DNA of 64,000 bases from Paenibacillus sp. cl123. Its GTDB lineage: Bacteria; Bacillota; Bacilli; Paenibacillales; NBRC-103111. The position numbers and the translations under genes were made by a program. The notes beneath the pieces are model-generated. The model was not told the origin of the DNA, searched no databases, and saw nothing but the letters and a program-made list of their open reading frames with translations. The stretch is taken from the NCBI RefSeq assembly GCF_900101595.1, contig NZ_FMYY01000003.1, positions 429,889 to 493,888 of the forward strand. Direction: 5' to 3'. Positions 43,913 to 51,490 of this stretch are shown here, piece after piece (positions within the stretch are counted from its first letter, which is position 1; every line of letters begins with the position of its first letter).

Positions 43913-44098
43913 ATGGGAGAAGAAGAACAAGTAGTACTGTCTAATGAGGAAAATGTGGAGGAAGCAGCCGCCGCAGAAGAATCGGAAGATGTGATTTCTG
44001 AAGAATTGGAAACGGTTTCAGAAGAATCGGCTGAGCTTGAAGTGGCAGCCGGGGAAGAAGCAGAAGAGGAAGCCTCCGAAGCTCAAGAGACAGATTAG
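43913..44098 (+). CDS. Extremely acidic small protein, 61 residues
   Basis: The ATG at 43913 follows GGGAGGG; the frame start at 43898 does not. The 61-residue product is almost only Glu, Ala, Ser and Val with no basic residue after the start, arranged as imperfect EEAAAAEESED-type repeats. Probably disordered. Its own terminator follows. Low-complexity acidic proteins have no assignable role; a metal- or histone-like-binding role would be a guess. Confidence 0.65.
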   Translation: MGEEEQVVLSNEENVEEAAAAEESEDVISEELETVSEESAELEVAAGEEAEEEASEAQETD

Positions 44099-44139
44099 CA
44101 GCCTCCCGAATCCCTTCTTCCAACATTTTTAACGGACCC

Positions 44140-44172
44140 AGGACCTGTTCATTGTCATGAGCAGGTCCTTTT
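44140..44172 (+). terminator. Terminator after the acidic small gene
   Basis: AGGACCTG pairs with CAGGTCCT, followed by TTTACTTTTA. Confidence 0.75.
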
Positions 44173-44188
44173 ACTTTTACGCGTCAGC

Positions 44189-44344
44189 TTACTCGTTGCT
44201 GTCTTGCATCAGCATGGCCTGCTTTTCCGGGCTGATCAATCCCCTCAAAATAATTTCCTCTTGCAGGACTCGGATAAACTCCTTGTCCAATCCATATTTG
44301 ACGGCGTCTATGTAGGTTTGAACCAGCAAGTCGTCATTGAGCAT
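44189..44344 (-). CDS. Sda-like sporulation kinase inhibitor, 51 residues
   Basis: ATG 44344 opens a 51-codon frame: MLNDDLLVQTYIDAVKYGLDK, then EFIRVLQEEIILRGL. This follows Sda, a two-helix hairpin, at the key positions: L-[ST/N]-DE/DLL-x-x-Y-x-x-A-x-x-x-x-L-x-x-x-FI-x-x-[IL]-x-x-EI-x-x-R-x-L. Sda binds the dimerisation domain of sporulation kinases such as KinA and blocks Spo0A activation when replication is perturbed. Here a longer C-terminal tail (ISPEKQAMLMQDSNE) is present. The ribosome site is weak and no clear DnaA box is seen upstream. Confidence 0.75.
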   Translation of the reverse strand: MLNDDLLVQTYIDAVKYGLDKEFIRVLQEEIILRGLISPEKQAMLMQDSNE

Positions 44345-44516
44345 TTTCAACGCTCATCACTTCGCTTTCTACTAGTTTCTCTGATCTTACGACGAAATTG
44401 TTAGGACTTTACGCCTGCAATTATTAAGGATCTATTAGATTGCCTGTGTTGAAGTCTAAGCTTGTTTATTGCGAATATATATGGGGAGAAGGAACGCGGA
44501 AACGGAGGGAAAGCCC

Positions 44517-44747
44517 ATGAAACGTAAAACGGCCGCTTGGGCAGGCGTAGGCTTGTTCGGAGTATTGATGGTCGCCATTGCCGGCGTTTTATACACGCAG
44601 ATGAATCAGCTCCTTTTCCCGGGGCTTGCTTTGATCGGAGGCATGTTTGTCGTATGCATGGGGCTGCTGTGGGTATCCGAGTATGAGGATGCGCCGGAGA
44701 AGGACAATGCTGGAGTTGTGAAGAGACGCCAAGAAGGAAGTCGTTGA
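44517..44747 (+). CDS. Small two-helix membrane protein, 76 residues, unknown
   Basis: The ATG at 44517 follows ACGGAGGGA. Two hydrophobic segments (about 8-28 and 34-54) are followed by a charged cytoplasmic tail SEYEDAPEKDNAGVVKRRQEG. Probably a small integral membrane protein. No family recognised; a terminator follows. Confidence 0.7.
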   Translation: MKRKTAAWAGVGLFGVLMVAIAGVLYTQMNQLLFPGLALIGGMFVVCMGLLWVSEYEDAPEKDNAGVVKRRQEGSR

Positions 44748-44764
44748 TGTATGGGGCAATGAGA

Positions 44765-44790
44765 AAGCCCCTTCGGGCAGGAAGGGGCTT
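44765..44790. terminator. Terminator between convergent small genes
   Basis: AAGCCCCTTC pairs with GAAGGGGCTT across a six-base loop, perfectly. T runs are short. Confidence 0.65.
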
Positions 44791-44872
44791 AAGGAGTATC
44801 AGAGGTCGTCTGGTGTTCGACACCGAATGTTTCAGGAACAGGTTGTGCTTATGCTTATACTCCATGCAGGTG

Positions 44873-45328
44873 TTAGGGAGAAGGAATGATCTGCACGGTC
44901 GTATAGGCTTGCCAGTAATCTTCATAGGTAATAAAGGAGTCCTTCACGACGCCGTCTACTATAAATTGCCCTCCGCTGGTTAATGAGAGGCTGGAGAAGT
45001 TTACATAGTCCGGATACCCTTCGTATACTTGATCCACCGTTTTTAAGTACAGAGTTTGCGTGCGGAAGGGAGCCGGATTCGGGTCTCTGCTAGTGCTGGC
45101 AATCGGAACGGCGTCAAAGGTAGTTCCATCGATAGTAACCTCATATATGGAGCCGTATTCATTTTCATACATAAAGAAGTCGCTCGTGTATGTACTGAAT
45201 AGGGGGCCGTACAAAAAAACGGCTCTGTCGATTCGAAGAAGACTTGATTGCTCGGCACTGAAGACAGGGACAACAGTCATCAAACACATCAACATAAGCA
45301 ATCCTGCGGAAATAAGTATTCTTCTCAT
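44873..45328 (-). CDS. Small secreted protein, 151 residues, unknown
   Basis: A signal peptide (RRILISAGLLMLMCLMTVVPVFSA, cleaved near 25) is followed by about 125 beta-rich residues with many Tyr, Phe and Ser and no Cys. GGGAGTGA precedes the ATG. No anchor or catalytic motif. Probably an extracellular protein of unknown role. Confidence 0.7.
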   Translation of the reverse strand: MRRILISAGLLMLMCLMTVVPVFSAEQSSLLRIDRAVFLYGPLFSTYTSDFFMYENEYGSIYEVTIDGTTFDAVPIASTSRDPNPAPFRTQTLYLKTVDQVYEGYPDYVNFSSLSLTSGGQFIVDGVVKDSFITYEDYWQAYTTVQIIPSP

Positions 45329-45550
45329 CCAATCACTCCCAATTTTGGATACGGTACGTATCCATCATAAGCGAGTTGAGGGGAAAGAAATAGGTACTAC
45401 CATACCATTTTTTGTAAGGTGGTCTGTGCTACAGCTTCCCGAGATGTTCGAGCGTTGCATGGATCAGATGGATCAATAACTCTCACAAAGGTATTCTCAT
45501 CTTTACAACCTGATATATAATGGTTGGAAATACCAATAAAGGATGTCAAT

Positions 45551-46087
45551 ATGAGAAACTTCATGGTTGGGATTGTCGTAGGAGCAGGAATTGCGAGTTT
45601 CGGCACGGTATATGCAAATGAAATCGTCAGTATCATAGGCAAAGAGGTTCAAGGCACCTTCCCGATCACAGTAAATGGTCAGAGATTGGCGACTGACGCC
45701 GCTATCATCGACGGCACAAGTTACATCTCAGTGAGAGCAGCGGGAGAAGCATTGGATTTGGAAGTGAGTTTCGATCCAAAAACCGGAATCGACATGAAGA
45801 ATACGATTGAAGCGATGGAGACAATTAGGGTGATTCTGCCTAACCAGAAAACAGATGCGCCTGTGCGGTCGCTTGAAGAACTAGAACGGCTGATTGGGGA
45901 TGAAAAAAGATCTATCGAGAGCCAGATGGAGATTATGGAATTTATCAAGAGGAGTCTTAACGACCTATACGCAGACAAGAAATCAGTCGAACAAGCCATC
46001 AACATTTATAAGGATCAGATTGCTGCCGCGGAGCAGCGGTTGGCTGATCTGGAGCGCCGGAAGACAGAATTGGAAGGTGGAAAATGA
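45551..46087 (+). CDS. Stalk-domain (copper amine oxidase N-terminal-like) protein with coiled coil
   Basis: The ATG at 45551 follows AAAGGATGT; the frame start at 45524 has no site. The 178-residue product has an N-terminal hydrophobic segment (membrane anchor or signal), then the stalk-domain pattern ITVNGQRLATDAAIIDGTSYISVRAAGEALDLEVSFD (about 36-75), then a long coiled coil (about 105-175). Such stalk proteins are common on the surface of Paenibacillaceae. The domain does not imply copper or amine oxidation. Confidence 0.78.
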   Translation: MRNFMVGIVVGAGIASFGTVYANEIVSIIGKEVQGTFPITVNGQRLATDAAIIDGTSYISVRAAGEALDLEVSFDPKTGIDMKNTIEAMETIRVILPNQKTDAPVRSLEELERLIGDEKRSIESQMEIMEFIKRSLNDLYADKKSVEQAINIYKDQIAAAEQRLADLERRKTELEGGK

Positions 46088-46346
46088 GTTTCATTTCGTT
46101 GAGAGATAGAAACACTTTATAGCTGTTATGGTATTCATTTTGCCGATAATCGAAATATGGTTAATCGGCAACAAGATCGGGGAGCATTATATTCAATAGG
46201 CCGCGTGAAAAAAGTCTTATCTTTCAATGGATTTATTCTTACTTTGCTTAACAGCGGACGCTTTCGGAAAATGTTTAATTCGGAGAAGTTAGGATAACCA
46301 TTCGCGCCCAATGACGGAAGGACTATGTTGAGAGGCTTGGGGAAAA
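46088..46346. other. Intergenic stretch, nothing clear
   Basis: About 260 AT-rich bases lie between the stalk-domain gene and the tRNA-Val terminator. A 23-codon frame near 46130 has no ribosome site. GCCGAT...ATCGGC (near 46142-46170) is a minor inverted repeat. I see no gene. Confidence 0.4.
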
Positions 46347-46378
46347 AGAAAAGAAGCCTTATGTATCAAGGCTTCTCG
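46347..46378 (-). terminator. Terminator of tRNA-Val
   Basis: On the minus strand AGAAGCCTTGATACATAAGGCTTCT forms a hairpin followed by TTTCTTTTTC. Confidence 0.85.
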
Positions 46379-46382
46379 GTTA

Positions 46383-46455
46383 TGACCTGTAGTGGGCTCG
46401 AACCACTGACCCCCACCCTGTCAAGATGGTGCTCTCCCAGCTGAGCTAACAAGTC
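46383..46455 (-). tRNA. tRNA-Val (anticodon GAC)
   Basis: The 73-base cloverleaf has acceptor GACTTGT/ACAGGTC, D-arm GCTCAGCTGGGAGAGC and anticodon loop TTGACAG, giving GAC, which reads GUC. CCA is not encoded. It is a single tRNA gene with its own promoter and terminator. Confidence 0.93.
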
Positions 46456-46511
46456 ATATTGATATTCCACTTCTTATCGAATTCTCATAATAAGTTAAGA
46501 AGGTATTTATA

Positions 46512-46540
46512 ATATTAGCAAGAACCTAAAAAAATGTCAA
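46512..46540 (-). promoter_or_regulatory. Promoter of tRNA-Val
   Basis: On the minus strand TTGACA, a 17-base spacer, and TAATAT, about 57 bases before the tRNA. Confidence 0.85.
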
Positions 46541-46647
46541 GGATAACTTCCTAGAAAAGACAATAAAAAAGCTATTGATAGCCTATACACTCAAGCAGCT
46601 GCAACGCGAATATAGGGAGGGTGCCTGTGATATCATGTCCTTACCGC

Positions 46648-46749
46648 TAGACGTCCGGTGAACAAGAGGCCGGAGAGCCGATTGGGAGTTGAAACAGCGA
46701 GTGGAAGCGCCAATCGGCCGCAGGCCGCGCTTTGTTCACCGGACTTCTA
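46648..46749 (+). ncRNA. Palindromic, probably transcribed noncoding element
   Basis: Eighteen-base arms at 46648-46665 and 46732-46749 are inverted repeats with one mismatch (core GTCCGGTGAACAA / TTGTTCACCGGAC). Inside, GCCGATTGG (46677-46685) pairs with CCAATCGGC (46710-46718), giving a two-storey stem of about 100 bases. A strong plus-strand terminator follows at 46776. AGGGAGGG lies upstream at about 46614-46622, but only tiny frames follow. It may be a small structured RNA or a palindromic mobile element. It does not resemble 6S, SRP or RNase P RNA to me. Confidence 0.5.
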
Positions 46750-46775
46750 AATCCATTCCAATTGGACACAAAGCC

Positions 46776-46798
46776 CTGGCCACACGCCAGTTTTTTTT
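46776..46798 (+). terminator. Strong terminator after the palindromic element
   Basis: CTGGC-CACAC-GCCAG followed by eight Ts, with no protein gene upstream on the plus strand other than the palindromic element. Confidence 0.85.
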
Positions 46799-46887
46799 CA
46801 TGCTTTTCCTTGCTATCCGAATTCATGAAAAATCAAACTCAACCGATATAAAAATATAAGACATCATTTCGGTTGGCGGTGCAGGGG

Positions 46888-46986
46888 ATGGAGAACAGTT
46901 TCGGATTCGGTTTTGTCGTGGGAGCATTTGTGAGTATTGTATTATGGATATCGTTGATCGGCTGGATACAGCTGTTGCTGAAGTAA
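46888..46986 (+). CDS. Possible 32-residue membrane peptide
   Basis: The frame MENSFGFGFVVGAFVSIVLW, then ISLIGWIQLLLK, is one long hydrophobic helix with a charged end. GGCGGTG seven bases upstream could serve as a ribosome site. Short single-helix peptides are common but hard to prove; this could be chance. Confidence 0.4.
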   Translation: MENSFGFGFVVGAFVSIVLWISLIGWIQLLLK

Positions 46987-47147
46987 AGCGGCTAATGAGC
47001 CGTCGTACATCTACACGTGGAATAAATCAGCATTGGCATGACATGTCCATCAGATGCCCTTGATGCACGCATAGGTTCCTCCCTCTCATCTATGATATAA
47101 TCAATCCATGAAGATAGGCGATGCAGATCAGATAGGAGATGACCCGG

Positions 47148-48092
47148 ATGAAGGATTGGCGGTGGACCATGCAGCAGCAATCTCCGGATGCGAATGAAGA
47201 AGACCAGCAAGCAGAAGAGAAACTGGATTGGGGAGAGCAGGAATACGGAACTCACCGGTATCATGTGCGCAGATTAGTGGAGGACTCGATCGCGCTGCTT
47301 CCTCTGCCGGAGAAAGCTGTGGTACTGGGGGCAGGCAATCACGGCGATGTCGACCTGCCGGGGATGGCCAAATATTTTCAGCAGGTGACGGTGCTGGATA
47401 CGGAAGACAACATGCTGGAGGAATGGCTGGAGGCGGGAGGGGGAGCTGTTCGGAATCGCGTACGTTCGCTCTCGCGGGTAGACTACACATGCCTGGATCA
47501 AATTTCGTTCTATGAGAAGTTTGAGGAGCTGCTGCTGAGCGAAGCGTCCGCAGCAGAGATTGCCGCTTTTATTCGGGATGCGGGATTCCAGGTACATGGT
47601 CACGAAGCTGTGCCTCATTTGAAAAAATCGTTTTCTTATGTCGTCTCCTCGGGCGTGCATACCCAGTTATTTTATCCGGATGCGCTGCTGCAGTTTCATA
47701 GCTATATGGGACGGTACGCAGAGACGGATGTCCGGCAAATTTTGGAGGCTCTGGCGTATTTGCGGAATTCGCTTGTTACAGACTACAACAAACTGCTGCT
47801 TTCGCTGCTTAAGCCGGCCGGCCGGTTGGCTGTGTGGACCGATGTCATCGTGCTTGATGCGGAGAAGAGCTGGATTGCGGAGGAGTTGTATGAAAACAAG
47901 ACGGACGCGGAGAGGACAAGCTTTTTGTTCGAGGCGTTCGGCAAATATGGGATGGAGGCCGCCGTGCTGGGGCTGAAGGATCTGTATGATAAAATAAAAC
48001 CCGATCAGCAGCTGTTTCGCAGCTGGATCGGGCAAGCGGATTCGGGCAAACGATATTTGAGCGTCGGCCTCTCAGGCCAAGCACGCGGTTAG
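47148..48092 (+). CDS. Putative SAM-dependent methyltransferase-like protein
   Basis: The protein has 314 residues from ATG 47148, nine bases from AGGAG. After a charged N-terminus, VVLGAGNHGDVDLPGMAKYFQQVTVLDTEDNML (about 60-90) looks like motif I and the following acidic residue of a class I methyltransferase fold. A helical part and LLKPAGRLAVWTDVIVLD (about 225-245) resembling motifs IV-V follow. No specific family recognised and no substrate clue. The 3' end overlaps the convergent PilZ gene by 21 bases. Confidence 0.6.
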   Translation: MKDWRWTMQQQSPDANEEDQQAEEKLDWGEQEYGTHRYHVRRLVEDSIALLPLPEKAVVLGAGNHGDVDLPGMAKYFQQVTVLDTEDNMLEEWLEAGGGAVRNRVRSLSRVDYTCLDQISFYEKFEELLLSEASAAEIAAFIRDAGFQVHGHEAVPHLKKSFSYVVSSGVHTQLFYPDALLQFHSYMGRYAETDVRQILEALAYLRNSLVTDYNKLLLSLLKPAGRLAVWTDVIVLDAEKSWIAEELYENKTDAERTSFLFEAFGKYGMEAAVLGLKDLYDKIKPDQQLFRSWIGQADSGKRYLSVGLSGQARG

Positions 48093-48518
48093 AGGGAAAA
48101 ACCTCGCCGCTTCCTCCGGCGTTAGAAAGCTGCAGCTGGTCATCGGCGTTACCTTGCGAAGTCTGATGGCCAGTTGGTTCAAAGTTCCGGCCAGATCGGC
48201 CGTGTCGGTGTCGTCGAGCGAAAATTGAAGGCTGTACTCGCAGTGACCGGGCTCCGGCAGCGAGGAGCGAACGATGACGCCGTAAGGACGAAGCTCCTTG
48301 CCCATACATAGAAATTTAAGCTCAGCCAGCAAATTATGATCATCCGGAAGAGGCGCATGCGTATAGAAGCGGGCGCCTCCTGCGCTTATGTCGATAATAG
48401 CGGCCTTGTGCAGCTTCGGATGTTGATCTATGTGATCGGTTCCTATAATTTTCAAGTCGGCGCCTAATGGCTGCGGCAAGTTAATGCGAAAAAAACTTCT
48501 TTTGTTATCCAAGCTCAT
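48072..48518 (-). CDS. PilZ-domain protein (probable c-di-GMP receptor)
   Basis: The 148-residue protein has both PilZ c-di-GMP-binding motifs: the N-terminal basic pair KRSFFRINL (RxxxR type, about 6-14) and DISAGGARF (D-x-S-x-x-G, about 43-51). The rest fits a single PilZ barrel. GAGGTTG precedes the ATG. A GGDEF-containing protein is encoded at 51459-53114, so the two may share signalling. Confidence 0.85.
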   Translation of the reverse strand: MSLDNKRSFFRINLPQPLGADLKIIGTDHIDQHPKLHKAAIIDISAGGARFYTHAPLPDDHNLLAELKFLCMGKELRPYGVIVRSSLPEPGHCEYSLQFSLDDTDTADLAGTLNQLAIRLRKVTPMTSCSFLTPEEAARFFPLTACLA

Positions 48519-48643
48519 GTAGACAACCTCTGCATCTAAATGTTAGGAAAGAGTGAAGCTCGCGTTGCTCATGTCTACTATAGCGTAATTGCTTCCGTAA
48601 GGCAATCGAAATCGGCTGCTTGGCCGGACATGCTAAAGCCGCT

Positions 48644-48871
48644 CTAGTAGAGCGGCAATTCGATGCTGACATTCGGATTTTTACTATGCAGGACGGCATT
48701 GTTGCCGATTACCTCAATACGGTCGATCAAGGCAAGGTCGGATTGTTCAGCGGAGGCCGTTTGGGAAGAGGTGCGCTCCAGTAAGTTGATCAACTGGGGA
48801 ATCGCTTTCTGATCGCTTGAAATAAAGCTTACGGGAATTTTCTGATTCTGAAAGAGCAGTTCCGTTGTCAT
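48644..48871 (-). CDS. Small soluble protein, 75 residues, unknown
   Basis: AAGGAGGAA precedes the ATG. The 75-residue product alternates beta and helix (ELLFQNQKIPVSFISSDQK, then QLINLLERTSS). No Cys, signal or membrane segment. No family recognised. Confidence 0.65.
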   Translation of the reverse strand: MTTELLFQNQKIPVSFISSDQKAIPQLINLLERTSSQTASAEQSDLALIDRIEVIGNNAVLHSKNPNVSIELPLY

Positions 48872-49065
48872 TCGGGATATTCCTCCTTATAATGATCGGA
48901 TACCCTCATTATACCATTTGTTACTGTTTATATCGACTAAAATAATGTTACATAACCTGACAAGCAAATTCGGAAGGCGACATCATTTCGACAAAAAATG
49001 CCGAAGGGCTGCTGGAAGGGAAGGCTAAGCCAGTCCAATCCGGGCCAAGACAAGGAGAATGAAGA

Positions 49066-49359
49066 ATGAAGAAGCTGTACAGTCAAATGACCGAAGCGGA
49101 GCTGCAGGAGGAGATGCGTCTGGCAAGAGCAGAGCTGGAACGGGCTGAATTTCCCAGTCAGCGCGCAGTGGCGGAGCGCAAGCTGGTTACCGCTGGGGCG
49201 TATCTGCTCAATCCGGCGGATTACGGCCCTGGCTTATACAAGGTGGATGGCGTCCAGATTCCCTTTGAAGTGGCCTATATCAACGGCATTATGGCCTGGG
49301 GCAAGCTCGGTGACGGTACGGAAGCCAGCTTCCCCATTTCCATGCTTACGCGGTTTTAG
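49066..49359 (+). CDS. YfhH-like DUF1811 family protein
   Basis: The 97-residue protein matches the Bacillales YfhH family: YSQMTEAELQEEM, then AERKLVTAGAYLLNPADYGPG and a C-terminal beta part VAYINGIMAWG. AAGGAGAATG precedes the ATG. Function unknown. Its end overlaps the convergent fnr-like gene by four bases. Confidence 0.82.
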   Translation: MKKLYSQMTEAELQEEMRLARAELERAEFPSQRAVAERKLVTAGAYLLNPADYGPGLYKVDGVQIPFEVAYINGIMAWGKLGDGTEASFPISMLTRF

Positions 49360-50072
49360 ATTCGGCACATATCTTTGGGGCAATTTTCGCATTGGCAGAT
49401 CGTTTTGAGCTCATCCAGCTTCTTGATGATGATCAGACTGCCGTTCATCGCCAAAATCCCGGAGGTTTTCAAATCGCCGAGCATGCGGTTCACGCTTTCG
49501 CGGGTTGCGCCGATCATGTCGGCCAGCTCGCTGTTCGTGAATTTCTTGGTGATCAGAATTTCGTCTCCCTGCTCCTTGCCATACGTGTTGCACAGACGGA
49601 TCAAGGTGGAGCATAACGCTCCCGGCTTGCCGAACATCATGAGATCGCGGAACTTCGTTTGCGTCATCCGGTGCATCAAGCCCATCCACTTCATGAACTC
49701 GACGGCCAGATCGCCGTGCTGCCATAAAAGTACCTCCAGATCCTTCTGCTGAATAACCCCCACGATGCTGTCCTCAGTTACCTCTGCATTAAAGCTGTTC
49801 ACGGAATGAACGAAAGGATCGACCTGCCCGAACAAATCCCCTTTATTATACACGTATAAAATATAGCTTTTGCCCTCGTCATTGCTTTTCGTCAGCCGGA
49901 TGCGGCCCTGCTTCAGAAAATACAGCCGGTCTGCCGGGTCGCCCTCCCAAAACAGGTGGCTGCCGGCCTCCGCTTTCATATCGTACATAATCTCCTGAAT
50001 CTTAAGCAAGTTGCTTTCGGAGAAGCATTCCGTATTCGCGACGTGCAGCTCAGGCTGCTCCGCATATTTCAT
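49356..50072 (-). CDS. fnr: Fnr-type Crp-family regulator with C-terminal cysteine cluster
   Basis: The 238-residue protein has a cyclic-nucleotide-binding-like sensor domain (about 20-140), a dimer helix, and a Crp HTH with FTNSELADMIGATRESVNRMLGDLK (about 178-202). It ends CQCENCPKDMCRI, four Cys like those of Bacillus subtilis Fnr, which holds a 4Fe-4S cluster and activates nitrate respiration genes without oxygen. A perfect TGTGA-N6-TCACA box lies 73 bases upstream, so autoregulation is likely. CGGAGGAA precedes the ATG. Confidence 0.88.
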   Translation of the reverse strand: MKYAEQPELHVANTECFSESNLLKIQEIMYDMKAEAGSHLFWEGDPADRLYFLKQGRIRLTKSNDEGKSYILYVYNKGDLFGQVDPFVHSVNSFNAEVTEDSIVGVIQQKDLEVLLWQHGDLAVEFMKWMGLMHRMTQTKFRDLMMFGKPGALCSTLIRLCNTYGKEQGDEILITKKFTNSELADMIGATRESVNRMLGDLKTSGILAMNGSLIIIKKLDELKTICQCENCPKDMCRI

Positions 50073-50144
50073 GATGGATTCCTCCGTTCCTATACCATAC
50101 TAACGCTTGCTGCTTCTACATTAACGCATATACGACCCGCGGGA

Positions 50145-50160
50145 TGTGATGTGCGTCACA
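50145..50160. promoter_or_regulatory. Crp/Fnr binding box
   Basis: TGTGATGTGCGTCACA is a perfect TGTGA-N6-TCACA palindrome in the divergent region between the Fnr-type gene and the MobA-like gene. Confidence 0.8.
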
Positions 50161-50263
50161 GGCAACAGGGAAGATTGCTCAAACTGTGATCTAACTAACA
50201 TGCAAAACGCTTTCGGAGGTGTATAGTTGGGCTAGAATTCACCTTTGACGGAGGAAGTGAGTC

Positions 50264-50932
50264 ATGATGCTGACCGGAGTTATTTTGGCGGGAGGCACGA
50301 AACGAACGATACGCGGAAGTTCTGCGGATCTGCTGCCGCTCGCCTCGGAGACGGTGCTGGAACGTCAGATTGGGGAAATGAGCAAGCTTTGCGGAGAAAT
50401 GATTATCGTGACAGGGGAGCCAAGGCTTTACTTGGAGCATGTCCCGCGCTCCGTCAGGATTATTACTGATTTTTACCCGAATCGCGGTCCTCTCGGAGGG
50501 TTGCACGCCGCGTTGGCTTTATCGAAGTATGCCTACTTGTGGGTGACGGGGAGCGCGATGCCATTCGTGTCCGCTGAGCTCGCGCGGCTGCTCTTGGAGC
50601 ATGCCCAGCTGTTTCAGGATGAGGCGGTGCTGCCGGAAGTGAAGGAGACGCCGTTTCCTTTGCACGGCATATACAGTCAATCTTGCTTGGAGAAGCTGGA
50701 TCCATTGATGGAAGGTAACACTGCGGTTCTCAAGTGGGAGGCTTTGCTTGGGAGGATCAGCTACCAGATCATGTCTGCGGAGAGAATAAGGAGTCTGGCG
50801 GAAATTCCCGAGGGCTTCGACCTGCGCATCAAAAACGAAGAGCAGTATGCGCAAGCGCTTCAATTGTGCCCGTTCCCCGGATCTGCGATCCATAATTATT
50901 GGCAGCGGGGTAAGGAGCTGACCCTCGAATAG
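50264..50932 (+). CDS. MobA-like nucleotidyltransferase with altered key residues
   Basis: The 222-residue protein has the MobA plan: TGVILAGGTKR at the start, ITDFYPNRGPLGGLHAAL (about 66-83), and a nucleotide-end PHGIYSQ-like region. MobA adds GMP to molybdopterin. Two family-defining residues look lost: the Lys that should follow the LAGG loop is absent (GSSADLLPL), and the metal-binding CDMP is VTGSAMP with Ala for Asp. It may be inactive, regulatory or of changed function. GGAGGAAGTGAG precedes ATGATG. It shares a divergent region holding an Fnr box. Confidence 0.75.
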   Translation: MMLTGVILAGGTKRTIRGSSADLLPLASETVLERQIGEMSKLCGEMIIVTGEPRLYLEHVPRSVRIITDFYPNRGPLGGLHAALALSKYAYLWVTGSAMPFVSAELARLLLEHAQLFQDEAVLPEVKETPFPLHGIYSQSCLEKLDPLMEGNTAVLKWEALLGRISYQIMSAERIRSLAEIPEGFDLRIKNEEQYAQALQLCPFPGSAIHNYWQRGKELTLE

Positions 50933-50974
50933 ATCCCATACGTCCGGCTCATGCTAACGGAAGAGGTGATGTGC

Positions 50975-51490
50975 ATGAACCGGGCGTTATGGACGTCCTT
51001 AATAGGAATTGGTGCAGCACAATTGCTGAAATTGACGCCGCGTATGGGGGAGCCGCAAGCCTGGGCCTGGCCCGATCTGACGGCGACGGGCGGCATGCCC
51101 AGCTCCCATGCTGCAGGCGTCGTCTCTTTGGCGTCGTACTTGGGCTTGAAGCACGGCTTCCGGTCGGATTCCTTCGCAGTGGCTTCGCTGCTGGGACTGA
51201 TCGTGATGTACGATGCGATGGGCATACGCCATCATGCCGGGCTCATTGCCACCGAGGTGAATGGCTTGGAGGAGACGGTAGCGAATTTGACGAAAGATCA
51301 TCCGCAGCATCAGCACGAGCGAAGCGACAAGCTGCTGGAGGAACGATTGGGTCATATGCCGATAGAAGTGTTGTGCGGAGCTCTGCTTGGCGCCGCTGTC
51401 GGTTGGATCAGCTATGCAACCGAGCCGTCAGCGTCCCGACGAGGCGCATGGACGAACCTTATACGGAAATGGTCGTTCTCTCTTCCTTGA
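50975..51490 (+). CDS. YuiD-like divergent PAP2 (DUF212) membrane protein
   Basis: The protein has 171 residues from ATG 50975 (AGAGGTG upstream), with the DUF212 pattern TGGMPSSHAAGVVSLASYLGLKHGF and SLLGLIVMYDAMGIRHHAG, then a second His-containing stretch and a final membrane segment GALLGAAVGW. It resembles acid phosphatases of the PAP2 group, and YuiD-type proteins are uncharacterised. The 3' end overlaps the convergent kinase gene by 32 bases. Confidence 0.82.
   Translation: MNRALWTSLIGIGAAQLLKLTPRMGEPQAWAWPDLTATGGMPSSHAAGVVSLASYLGLKHGFRSDSFAVASLLGLIVMYDAMGIRHHAGLIATEVNGLEETVANLTKDHPQHQHERSDKLLEERLGHMPIEVLCGALLGAAVGWISYATEPSASRRGAWTNLIRKWSFSLP

Noticed and set aside
45551-46087. Copper amine oxidase
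   Set aside because: Only the stalk-type N-terminal domain is present; there is no catalytic domain or copper site.
46648-46749. 6S RNA, SRP RNA or RNase P RNA
   Set aside because: The length and the conserved loops of these RNAs are not matched.
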